From Bradyrhizobium sp. CCH5-F6 (GTDB lineage: Bacteria; Pseudomonadota; Alphaproteobacteria; Rhizobiales; Xanthobacteraceae): a stretch of DNA of 23,831 nucleotides. Shown here one piece after another: positions 1 through 9,563 of the stretch. The stretch lies in NCBI RefSeq assembly GCF_001556045.1, contig NZ_LSIC01000159.1:1-23831 (forward strand), given 5' to 3'. The notes under the pieces are model-generated. The model had not been told where the DNA came from, ran no database searches, and saw only the letters and a list, made by a program, of their open reading frames with translations. Numbering within the stretch: the stretch's first letter is position 1; every line of letters starts with the position of its first letter. The translations under genes were made by a program, and so were the position numbers.

Positions 1-295
1 GCTGGCTGATCTGCAGCGTCGTCTCGGCCGACTTCGTCCCGCGATAGATGCCCGAACCGAAGGAGTTGTCCTGCTCGTAGGACAGTTCCGGATTGAGGAG
101 CGCCCCCGCCTGAATGCGCTGGCCGGTCGCGATCCCGATGTCGCGCTCGGCGGCGGTCAGGCGGGGGCTGCTCGCGAGCGCGCGCTGCAGCGCCGCCCCG
201 AGATTGAGGGTCTGCGAATGCGACGCCGCCGTCAGCCCAGGACAGACCAGCAACGCCGTCGCGCACGCGAAACGCGTGATGCACTTTGAAAACAT
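1..295 (-). CDS. TolC/CzcC-family outer-membrane efflux protein, N-terminal part
   Basis: This is the first 98 codons of a gene that continues beyond the left edge. It starts at the ATG at 295-293. The first ~28 residues form a signal peptide (MFSKCITRFACATALLVCPG, then a cleavable stretch ending near ASHSQ). The mature start reads LNLGAALQRALASSPRL followed by AGALLNPELSYEQDN, which is the classic opening of outer-membrane channels of heavy-metal RND pumps (CzcC/CusC type): an amphipathic first helix with an ALA-SP turn and the N-PEL-YE motif. Such channels form trimers that join the inner-membrane pump and adaptor to export Co, Zn, Cd, Cu or Ag. The small DHHCHGCF protein just upstream on the same strand fits a metal context. 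Substrate cannot be deduced from this fragment. Confidence 0.85.
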   Translation of the reverse strand, partial: MFSKCITRFACATALLVCPGLTAASHSQTLNLGAALQRALASSPRLTAAERDIGIATGQRIQAGALLNPELSYEQDNSFGSGIYRGTKSAETTLQISQ

Positions 296-350
296 GATGA
301 AAACCTGACGAAAGACGGAATCAGAGCGCGATGCGCCCGGCGATCATTTT

Positions 351-713
351 TCAGGTTAGGGACTTCGGCGGTGGTGGATCGAGACGGCGGACAGTATCCG
401 TTAACGGGTCCGTCGACCGGATGAGGTCCGCCAGCTTGGGTTCCATCACGGACATGACCTGCTGCGGGGGCGCTGCGACAGAAACCGCGAAACAGCCATG
501 GCAGTGATGGTCGACGATGGCACCGCTCTCAGGGCCGCTATCGACTTTGGTGTCGACCATCCAAAACACCGGGGAACCGGTCGGATTGCTCACGTCAAGG
601 TCGAGACAGCGATGCAGGACACCCGACAGCAGATAGGTCAGGATCAGAAATACGGACACAACCCCGCGCAATGCAGGGATACGCCTCATTCCAAATCTGA
701 TCCGATCGATCAC
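351..713 (-). CDS. Small membrane-anchored protein with DHHCHGCF motif (paralog 1)
   Basis: A 120-residue protein with a GTG start at 713; an internal ATG at 689 would remove eight residues. One hydrophobic segment around residues 15-35 (VVSVFLILTYLLSGVLH) probably anchors it in the inner membrane or acts as an uncleaved signal. The rest would be periplasmic. The central motif DHHCHGCFAVSVAAPPQQ holds His and Cys ligands well placed to bind a transition metal, and the protein ends in DPPPPKSLT. Both segments recur in the paralog at 2393-2800. It lies 55 bp upstream of the CzcC-like gene on the same strand, so a role in metal sensing or delivery to the efflux system is a reasonable inference. 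I do not recognise a named family with certainty. Confidence 0.7.
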   Translation of the reverse strand: MIDRIRFGMRRIPALRGVVSVFLILTYLLSGVLHRCLDLDVSNPTGSPVFWMVDTKVDSGPESGAIVDHHCHGCFAVSVAAPPQQVMSVMEPKLADLIRSTDPLTDTVRRLDPPPPKSLT

Positions 714-947
714 CAGTGACCACGCTCTACGTTCGCGAGTTGGTAGGTAGCATGGGCACGCGGCTCACGTCGACCCGCAATGTTGTAACAATCCCAAGCA
801 TTCAGTTGCGAAGCATTCGCGGCAAGGTGGGTAATCGCATTGAAGCGCGGTCATCCCCACCCCCTCGACACACTTCCGGAGAATCGGAGTCGCTGACACA
901 GGTCCGGGGCAACCGCCCCTTCTGCACGACCGCGCTCGGGACATTGG
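714..947. other. Intergenic region upstream of paralog 1 and the efflux gene
   Basis: This 234-bp gap separates the end of the methyltransferase gene from the start of paralog 1 on the minus strand, so it probably holds the promoter of the paralog 1-efflux unit. No ORF with coding character, convincing terminator or clear operator was seen in it. Confidence 0.35.
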
Positions 948-1595
948 TCATGGCTTCCGAAACAACATGATCGCAACCCGCCCGATTTTAACTGACTGCG
1001 ACGACTGCGATCTCGCGCCCGCAAAGCCGGCTTTTTTCAAACATTGGGTCCAAGTCCCGTCAACATGTGACTGAACGGCACTCCTGCTGGACACTTGCGC
1101 TGCAAGGTTGAGAACGATCCGTTCCTCGCGGTTGGCCGGCCGATCATAGTCCGCAACGTAAAGCACGCCCCCGCGCCGCAAGATCCGCAGAGCCTCCTTG
1201 GCAAGCGCGACCTTTTCTTCGGGTGGCCGCAAGTGAAAGGACATGATGCAAATCGCGCAGTCGAAACAGCTTGCGTGGAACGGGAGATTGATCATGGAGA
1301 CGGCATCGACGAAGGTGATGTTGCGGATCCCACCGCTGGCGACGGCCCGTTTCGCGTTCCGGACCGCTCTCGCGCTCGGCTCGGCAACGACAATGTCGAG
1401 CTCGGTGAACCGTTCCGCGAGGGACGTCGCGGACGATGCGCTTCCAGGCCCGAAGGCCAACAGGCGTTCTCCGCTCTTCGGCGAAACCAGTTCGAACAAC
1501 GGCTCTTGCCATGTCGTGTCGCGCAGCATGGCAGCGGCGAAGCGGTAGTAGAGAGGCTTAAGCAACGCCACGACCAATTTCGATAGAAATTTCAT
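948..1595 (-). CDS. Class I SAM-dependent methyltransferase
   Basis: A 215-residue protein starting at the ATG at 1595. That start overlaps the stop of the MarR gene as ATGA (1592-1595), so the two are translationally coupled. It has a Rossmann-type methyltransferase layout. Motif I (GERLLAFGPGSASSATSLAE, about residues 42-61) is a variant of the usual D-G-G-G loop. An acidic strand follows (LDIVVAEPSARAV), then FVDAVSMINLPFHASCFD, the strand IMSFHL, and the post-motif LRRGGVLYVADYDRP. This resembles UbiE/ArsM-like small-molecule methyltransferases, but lipids, quinones or metalloids are all possible substrates and the sequence does not decide. Coupling to a MarR regulator suggests induction by a small molecule or stress. 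Confidence 0.8.
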   Translation of the reverse strand: MKFLSKLVVALLKPLYYRFAAAMLRDTTWQEPLFELVSPKSGERLLAFGPGSASSATSLAERFTELDIVVAEPSARAVRNAKRAVASGGIRNITFVDAVSMINLPFHASCFDCAICIMSFHLRPPEEKVALAKEALRILRRGGVLYVADYDRPANREERIVLNLAAQVSSRSAVQSHVDGTWTQCLKKAGFAGARSQSSQSVKIGRVAIMLFRKP

Positions 1596-2122
1596 GCGGT
1601 GTCGCGGCCGCGAGGCCAATGGCGGAGCGCGTCCGAAGCCGTCAGGAGCTCCGCGCGCTTGAGGACGCTCTTCAGCTCCCCGAGTTCTGTGAGAAGCCGG
1701 TGCGCCTTGCCGCTTGCGTTATTGGCAACATACGCATTCACAGCGTTCATGGAGCCAGACAGCTCTTCTATCTGCCATTGAGCCTTGCTCGAGAGCGCGA
1801 GGAGGACGACTCGGCGGTCGATTGCGCTCGGCTTGCGGTAGATCAGTCCCTTGGACTCAAGCAACTGCGACTGGGCGGTGACGAATGAGGCGTCTACGGC
1901 GAGCTTCTCCGACACCACGTGGACCCGCACACCCTCGTCGCCCGCAAGATGCGATATGGCCATGAGAATGTTCCATTGAGACACCGTGACGCCCACGCGG
2001 GTCGCCCAGAACTTCTGCACTTCGCTTAGACAACCGTGTATTTGCTTCACTTCCCAAGATAATCGCTGCAAGAGGTTGTCCGTCGTCGAGGACTGCGGGC
2101 CTTCAGCTTGCTTGGTTTCCAT
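1592..2122 (-). CDS. MarR-family transcriptional regulator
   Basis: A 176-residue protein. I chose the ATG at 2122 because AAGGA sits 7 nt upstream; a TTG further upstream has no such site. The winged helix-turn-helix spans roughly residues 40-115, with VTVSQWNILMAISHLAG in the first helices, a recognition-helix region around KLAVDASFVTAQSQLLESKG, and the wing signature YRKPSAIDRRVVLLALS, where the DRR turn is diagnostic of MarR proteins. These act as dimeric repressors released by phenolic ligands, oxidants or metals. It overlaps the methyltransferase gene by 4 nt and probably controls that operon and perhaps the flanking paralogous genes. The ligand is unknown. Confidence 0.85.
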   Translation of the reverse strand: METKQAEGPQSSTTDNLLQRLSWEVKQIHGCLSEVQKFWATRVGVTVSQWNILMAISHLAGDEGVRVHVVSEKLAVDASFVTAQSQLLESKGLIYRKPSAIDRRVVLLALSSKAQWQIEELSGSMNAVNAYVANNASGKAHRLLTELGELKSVLKRAELLTASDALRHWPRGRDTA

Positions 2123-2392
2123 AGCGCGATCCTTCAATTTCAATCGATGTGCCGCGACGGCCCCGGCAAAACGGACTGGCCTCCAGAGCGGCTCCTGAAA
2201 AGTCCGTTGTCGATCAAGATCGACTGCGCGCTCGCTCCCCCAGCAACTCGGCTGAGATCGCGAAAGCTTTGCGATCGACGCCGTCGACAGTCTAAAGACA
2301 CGGATGCCATCATCGCGCTGCGTGACGAGCGCGCGAGGGAATTCGACGGAAAGCCGAGACAGGGCGCGCGATGCGTCCCGCGTGGTTCGTCT

Positions 2393-2800
2393 TCAGGTCA
2401 GAGATTTCGGCGGGGGCGGATCAAGACCGCTAACATTGCCGTACAAGGGAGCCGCCGATTTTGGCAACTCCGCGATCTTCAAATCCAAGGCGAGTTCAGC
2501 CTGCTGCGCTGGTGCGGGGACCGACACCGAGAAGCAACCGTGACAGTGGTGATCGGCCACCAAGCCCCATTCGGGCGATTGAGAGTCTTTCCCGTCCATC
2601 AATACGATCGCCGAGGATGATCCGTAGCGATTGACGACGTCCACATCAACGAGTCCGTGCAGAATTACGGACAGGAGGTACGCCACGGTCAGGAGAACGG
2701 ACATGATCCGCGAAACGCAGAGACGCGCTGGGTTCCCGTTATGACCTGACAACCGGACAATGATCACGCTCTTGGTGAAGATGACGCGGCTACCTAACAT
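2393..2800 (-). CDS. Small membrane-anchored protein with DHHCHGCF motif (paralog 2)
   Basis: A 135-residue protein. The ATG at 2800 is preferred because GGAAGG lies about 9 nt upstream; a GTG at 2809 is the alternative. It has one hydrophobic segment (SVLLTVAYLLSVILHGLVDV), then a periplasmic part containing DHHCHGCFSVSVPAPAQQ, and it ends in LDPPPPKSLT. Alignment by eye with paralog 1 runs YLLS-xx-LH-xxx-D-DV, then DHHCHGCF-VSV-AP-QQ, then LDPPPPKSLT, with divergent linkers, so the two are paralogs. The HHCHGC cluster could ligate a metal. About 270 bp separates it from the MarR gene downstream on the same strand. Function is unknown; a metal-homeostasis role is inferred from context. Confidence 0.7.
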   Translation of the reverse strand: MLGSRVIFTKSVIIVRLSGHNGNPARLCVSRIMSVLLTVAYLLSVILHGLVDVDVVNRYGSSSAIVLMDGKDSQSPEWGLVADHHCHGCFSVSVPAPAQQAELALDLKIAELPKSAAPLYGNVSGLDPPPPKSLT

Positions 2801-2856
2801 GAGGGTCACCTTCCGTCGACCCGCATTTTGTCGGAAGCGGCAGAGAGCTTATGGGC

Positions 2857-3099
2857 CTACAGATCCTCACCGGCCAGTTTTCTGAGTTCGTTCTTGTCGT
2901 CTTCGCGCAAGATCGTGTTGGCGACCTGATCGTAGGCTCTTGTGGCAGCGACGAGACTGCTCATCTCATGGACTGCATTTACATTGGGTCCCTCCAAGGC
3001 CCCCAGTAGCCGGGCGATCTTGTCCAACTGCTGCTGCAGCGTGATTAGCCGCGAAGTCCGATGACGGTCTTGTCGGGCACTGGAGAGATTACCTTTCAA
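2857..3099 (-). CDS. Short protein resembling the C-terminus of a flagellar rod/hook protein
   Basis: An 80-residue ORF with start near 3099. The stretch LEGPNVNAVHEMSSLVAATR followed by AYDQVANTILREDD matches the C-terminal helix signature of flagellar basal-body rod proteins (FlgC/FlgF/FlgG; pattern NVN-V-EM--L--A-RAY). In those proteins the segment lies at the extreme C-terminus of a 130-260-residue chain. Here it stands alone, behind an N-terminal piece (MKGNLSSARQDRHRTSRL) that does not look flagellar. No other flagellar gene is present. It is most likely a decayed remnant of an flgF- or flgC-like gene, or a convergent coiled-coil hypothetical protein. The IS21 element lies ~190 bp upstream and may have caused the truncation. 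Confidence 0.4.
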   Translation of the reverse strand: MKGNLSSARQDRHRTSRLITLQQQLDKIARLLGALEGPNVNAVHEMSSLVAATRAYDQVANTILREDDKNELRKLAGEDL

Positions 3100-3289
3100 A
3101 CTGCCGAATGAAGCCGCTCGCCGCCCGTTTCAGCGACACGTTGCGCTTGCCCTACTTGGAGAGTTGCAGCGAAAGTATCCACCGGGCGCGCCGTGTCGCC
3201 GCGCGCCCGGTCTCGGCAAGGAACGCGCGGCTCTGAGCCGTCGAAATCGCCGCCGGATGGCGGCCGTTAGTCCTTGTACTTCGCCTATA

Positions 3290-3334
3290 GCGCGACAATC
3301 TGGGTGGGAAGCGCGCGACAATCAGGATGGCGAG
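3290..3334 (+). repeat. IS21 left terminal inverted repeat
   Basis: Reads inward as GCGCGACAATC, then TGGGTGGGAAGCGCGCGA, then CAATCAGGATG. It pairs with the copy at 5886-5929 with identical 18-nt spacing between the two CAATC blocks. More GATTGTCGCG-like copies follow up to about 3410, as expected for the array of transposase-binding sites in IS21 ends. Confidence 0.75.
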
Positions 3335-3413
3335 TCGGTGTCGCGGCGAGGTGATGATTGCCGCGATGATTGTCGCGCGCAAGAGTTTTGTTGGCTCTGA
3401 TTGTCGCGGAGCG

Positions 3414-5823
<2,410 letters not shown>

Positions 5824-5825
5824 GA

Positions 5826-5880
5826 CGCCGGGCTCGTAACTCCGGTCGGGCTACGCCCTCCCTGCGTCACGAGCCCGGCG
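5826..5880. repeat. Long perfect stem-loop in the IS21 leader (hairpin 2)
   Basis: CGCCGGGCTCGT (5826-5837) is perfectly complementary to ACGAGCCCGGCG (5869-5880). The 31-nt loop contains a further GGGC-tac-GCCC stem. No U-tract follows, so it is not a standard intrinsic terminator. It sits directly inside the right end of the IS21 element. Confidence 0.7.
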
Positions 5881-5885
5881 AAGCT

Positions 5886-5929
5886 CTCTCATCCTGATTG
5901 ACGCTCCACTGTCACCCTGATTGCCGCGC
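5886..5929 (-). repeat. IS21 right terminal inverted repeat
   Basis: Read inward on the minus strand it starts GCGCGGCAATC, then AGGGTGACAGTGGAGCGT, then CAATCAGGATG, matching the left end at 3290-3334 with identical spacing. Its outer edge lies within a few bases of the first recognisable asnB codons (Gln-Pro-Met at 5932-5940). Confidence 0.75.
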
Positions 5930-5937
5930 GGCAGCCG

Positions 5938-7698
5938 ATGCAGAGCGCCAACGGCGAGCTCAGCGTCACCTTCAATGGCGAGATCTTTAACTACATCGAA
6001 TTGCGCCAGGCGATGATCCGCCGCGGTCATCGCTTCCGGACCGATTCCGACACCGAAGTCATCCTGAAGCTCTACCAGGAAAGGGGGGGCAACTGCGTCA
6101 CGGAACTCAACGGCGATTTTGCCTTCGCGATCTGGGACAAGCGCCAACAGCGGCTGATGTTGGCACGGGATCGGATGGGCGTTCGGCCGCTCTACTATGC
6201 GCGCCGGCCCGATGGCCTGTTCTTTGCGTCCGAGGTGAAGGCGCTGTTGATGGTGCCCGGCGTTCGAGCCGAGCTTGATCCGTTTGCGCTCGACCAGATC
6301 TTCACCTTCTGGTTCCCGCTCTGTCCACGTACGCCGTTCAAGGGTATCTTTGAGCTTCCGCCCGCCCATGTGCTCGTTGCGGAGAGCGCTAGCATCTCGA
6401 TCCGTCGTTACTGGCAGATGCATTTTGCCGACGAGATGATGGATCGTCGTAGCGAAGCTGCGATTGCCGCCGAGCTGCGCGAACTTTTGACCGACGCGAC
6501 CCGGATCCGGCTGCGCTCCGATGTTCCGGTAGGCGCCTATCTGTCCGGCGGCCTTGATTCCTCGATCATCGCAGCGGTGACGCGGCAAATCAAGCAGGAC
6601 AAGCTTCGCACTTTCTCCGTCACGTTCGATGCGGCTGAGTACGACGAGAGCGCCTTCCAGGGCGAGATGGCGGATGCGCTCGGCACCGAGCATGTGTCGG
6701 TCGCCTGCCGCACCGACGATATAGGCAAGATTTTCCCCGATGTGATCCGTACGACCGAACGGCCGATCCTGCGCACGGCGCCAGCGCCGCTGTTCCATCT
6801 GTCCGGCCTAGTACGCGCGCAGGGCTACAAGGTGGTTCTGACCGGCGAAGGCGCCGACGAGGTGTTTGCCGGCTACGACATCATGAAAGAGGCGAAGATC
6901 CGCAGGTTTTGCGCGAGCCAGCCGCAGTCACGGCGTCGCCCGCTGCTGCTGCAGCGGCTCTATCCCTACCTGCCGGGCCTGAAAGGCCAGTCGCAGAAAT
7001 ATCTCGAGGCGTTCTTTCGCGCCCGCGCCGAGGAGGTCGGCGATCCCCTATTTTCGCATCTTCCGCGCTTCCGCAACACCGCGGGCGCAAAGGTCTTCTT
7101 CTCGGACGAGCTGCGCCGCGAGCTCGGCAACTACGATGCACTCGATGAATTGCGCGCGGGGCTGCCGCCGGAGTTCAGCGACTGGCATCCGCTAGCGCAG
7201 TCGCAGTACCTTGAGACGGCATACCTGCTGCCGGGCTATATCCTGTCGTCGCAGGGCGATCGCGTGGCGATGGCACATGCCGTCGAAGGCCGCTTCCCGT
7301 TCCTCGATCCCCGCGTTGTGGAGTTCGCCGCGCGAATCCCGCCGCGCCTCAAGATGAAGGGCTTGCGCGAGAAACACATCCTGCGTGAAGCGATGGGGCA
7401 TCTCTTGCCGCCCGCGATCGGCAACCGGCCAAAGCAGCCGTACCGGGCGCCGGATGCCCATTCCTTTGTCGGCGCGAACGCTCAGGAGTACGTAAAATCG
7501 ATAATGTCGGAGCACGCGCTGGCTAACGCAGGGGCCTTCAATCCGCGCGCGGTGGCGAAACTTCAACAGAAGTGCGTGGCTGCCGCCAATCTCGGCTTCC
7601 GTGACAACGTAGCCTTTGTCGGCATTCTTTCAACCCAGCTTTGGCACGACGCTTTCGTCGAGCAAAACCTCTCGCATCAAAATCTCAACGCAGCCTAA
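5938..7698 (+). pseudogene. asnB: Asparagine synthetase B-like protein lacking its N-terminal catalytic Cys segment
   Basis: The open frame gives 586 residues. Family members normally start MCGIAG, where Cys2 is the glutaminase nucleophile. Here the first recognisable residues are QPM followed by NGELSVTFNGEIFNYIELR, so about 60 N-terminal residues are missing and the frame begins at the IS21 right end. The rest of the class II glutaminase domain follows (LNGDFAFAIWDKRQQRLML, then RDRMGVRPLYY). The synthetase domain is intact: VGAYLSGGLDSSIIAAV (PPi loop, about residues 197-213), VVLTGEGADEVFAGYD, and the late motif LPGYILSSQGDRVAMAHAVE. No ribosome site precedes the ATG at 5938. Without Cys2 it cannot use glutamine normally; ammonia-dependent activity is conceivable. 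It heads an operon with an ACP (16-bp gap), ligase and NadE-like gene, suggesting that it amidated a pathway intermediate rather than making asparagine. Confidence 0.88.
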
Positions 7699-7714
7699 TC
7701 AATGGAGTTCTTAG

Positions 7715-7975
7715 ATGCCTGCCGATGTGACCACCAAGATCCGCGATTTCATCAAGGACAACTTTATGCTCCGGGACGATCGCGCGGAGCTTGCGGATGC
7801 CGAGTCGCTTCTGGACACGGGACTGATCGATTCCACCGGCGTTCTTGAGCTCGTCGCTTTCATCGAGACCGAGTTCAGCATCCAGATGGCTGACTCGGAC
7901 ATCGTTCCGGAAAACCTGGATTCAGTGGAGACGATTGTCCGCTACGTCGATGGCAGGCTGGGGACAACGGTTTAG
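7715..7975 (+). CDS. Acyl carrier protein
   Basis: An 86-residue acidic protein. Its helix II start GLIDSTGVLELVAFIETEF carries the phosphopantetheine Ser40 in the motif D-S, replacing the usual DSL with DST. GGAG lies about 8 nt before the ATG. It is a discrete ACP/PCP of the kind found in specialised clusters rather than the fatty-acid AcpP, whose motif is DSLD. The partner is very likely the AMP-forming ligase 31 bp downstream, which would load an acyl or aminoacyl group onto it. A phosphopantetheinyl transferase is not in the window. Confidence 0.88.
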   Translation: MPADVTTKIRDFIKDNFMLRDDRAELADAESLLDTGLIDSTGVLELVAFIETEFSIQMADSDIVPENLDSVETIVRYVDGRLGTTV

Positions 7976-8006
7976 ATAGCCGACAAAGGGGGCCGCGGGT
8001 GACGCC

Positions 8007-9563
8007 ATGAGCATCCATCGGATCGAAGAGTACCTGTCGGCCAGCGCTCGCAAGTTCGGCGACAAGGTTGCGCTCGTCGCAAGCGGGCGCCGCCTGACAT
8101 TTGCGGAGCTCGAGGTGTTGTCCGACCGGATTGCGGCGGCGCTCAACGACGGCGGTATCAAGCGGGGCGACCGTGTTCTCATTTTCATGGACAATTGCTG
8201 GGAGGCTGTCGTCTCGATCTTCGCGGTGCTGAAGGCCGGCGCAGTCTTTAGTCCGGTGAACCCGTCGACGAAGTCCGAAAAGCTGGCGTACGTTGCCCGC
8301 AACTGCCGTGCCGCGGCGATCCTGACCCAGGGCCGTCTTTTGCCCGTCGTTATCGAAGCCGTCAAAAGCTGCGAGGCGGTACCGCTAATGATGGTCGCAA
8401 ATGCCGGCAAGGGCGGGTTGCCGGACGGCTATGCCTCGTTCGAAGCGGCGTGTGAGACGCCGCGCGCCCCGCCGCGTTCGGGTATCAACCTCGATCTCGC
8501 AATGCTCATCTACACCTCGGGATCGACCGGCTTCCCGAAAGGCGTGATGATGACGCATCAGAATATCGAGGCGGCCGCGACCTCGATCACCACCTACCTC
8601 GGCAACACCTCCGATGACGTGATTCTGGCGGTGCTGCCGATCTCGTTCGATTACGGCCTCTATCAGGTGCTGATGGCGGCTAAACTCGGCGCGACACTGG
8701 TGCTCGAGAAGTCGTTTGCCTTCCCCCAGGCGATCCTGAACCGGATCGCGGAGGAGAAGGTCACGGGTTTCCCGCTGGTGCCAACCATGGCCGCGCTCCT
8801 CTTGCAGATGAAGGATCTGCGGCCCGGGGAATACGCGACGCTTCGTTACATCACCAACACGGCAGCAGCCCTGCCGCCGGCACACATCGCCCGGCTACAG
8901 GAATTATTCCCGACCACGACCTTGTTCTCGATGTACGGTCTCACGGAGTGCAAGCGCTGCACCTATTTGCCGCCCGCGGAGTTGACGAGAAGGCCCGAAT
9001 CAGTCGGCATCGCCATCCTTGGCACCGAAGCCTATATCGTGGGCGACGACGGCTTTCCGCTTCCATTCGGCTCAACCGGCGAACTCATCATTCGCGGACC
9101 GCATGTGATGAAGGGTTACTGGGAAAATCCTTCCGCCACGGCAAAGGCGCTACGCCCCGGGCCGCTGCCGCACGAGATGGTCCTTTATACCGGCGATCTG
9201 TTCCGCTCCGATGAGGAGGGATTTCTCTATTTCGTCGGCCGCAAGGACGACATCATCAAGACGCGCGGCGAAAAGGTCAGCCCGAAGGAAGTCGAGAACG
9301 TGCTCTACGCGCTTTCCGGGGTGCGGGAGGCCGCCGTCGTCGGCGTTCCGGATCCGGTGCTCGGGCTCGCCATCAAGGCGGTTGTGGCGCTCGACACCTT
9401 CGCGGCCCTCTCGGCGGCCGACGTGATCCGCCACTGCGCACGGCATCTGGAAGATTTCATGGTGCCGAAGCTCGTCGAATTTCGCGACCAGCTTCCAAAA
9501 AGTGAAAACGGAAAGATCGCCCGGCGGCAGATCGAGGCCGAGTCTCTGGAGACTACATCATGA
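8007..9563 (+). CDS. AMP-forming acyl-CoA/acyl-ACP ligase (ANL superfamily)
   Basis: A 518-residue full-length adenylating enzyme. Core motifs in order: LIYTSGSTGFPKGVMMTH (P-loop, about residues 166-183), FSMYGLTECKR (A5), MVLYTGDLFRSDEEGF (A7), FVGRKDDIIKTRGEKVSPKE (A8 hinge, from about 408), and the catalytic Lys near residue 503 in KSENGKIARRQ. It activates a carboxylic acid as acyl-AMP and passes it to a thiol, here most likely the ACP encoded just upstream. The GGGGG stretch about 14 nt upstream is a loose ribosome site. It overlaps the next gene by 4 nt (ATGA, 9560-9563), so the two are coupled. The acid substrate cannot be read from sequence by eye. Confidence 0.92.
   Translation: MSIHRIEEYLSASARKFGDKVALVASGRRLTFAELEVLSDRIAAALNDGGIKRGDRVLIFMDNCWEAVVSIFAVLKAGAVFSPVNPSTKSEKLAYVARNCRAAAILTQGRLLPVVIEAVKSCEAVPLMMVANAGKGGLPDGYASFEAACETPRAPPRSGINLDLAMLIYTSGSTGFPKGVMMTHQNIEAAATSITTYLGNTSDDVILAVLPISFDYGLYQVLMAAKLGATLVLEKSFAFPQAILNRIAEEKVTGFPLVPTMAALLLQMKDLRPGEYATLRYITNTAAALPPAHIARLQELFPTTTLFSMYGLTECKRCTYLPPAELTRRPESVGIAILGTEAYIVGDDGFPLPFGSTGELIIRGPHVMKGYWENPSATAKALRPGPLPHEMVLYTGDLFRSDEEGFLYFVGRKDDIIKTRGEKVSPKEVENVLYALSGVREAAVVGVPDPVLGLAIKAVVALDTFAALSAADVIRHCARHLEDFMVPKLVEFRDQLPKSENGKIARRQIEAESLETTS

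Noticed and set aside
1095..1586. Plus-strand open frame opposite the methyltransferase
   Set aside because: It is antisense to a gene with clear family motifs and a coupled start; the peptide shows no recognisable domain.
3130..3289. N-terminal part of asnB at the left IS21 flank, expected after simple insertion
   Set aside because: All three plus-strand frames were checked near the flank; none ends in an asnB-like sequence, so the missing segment is not there.
5851..6798. Minus-strand 315-residue open frame opposite asnB
   Set aside because: Antisense to the AsnB synthetase domain and spans the IS21 end; no domain features.
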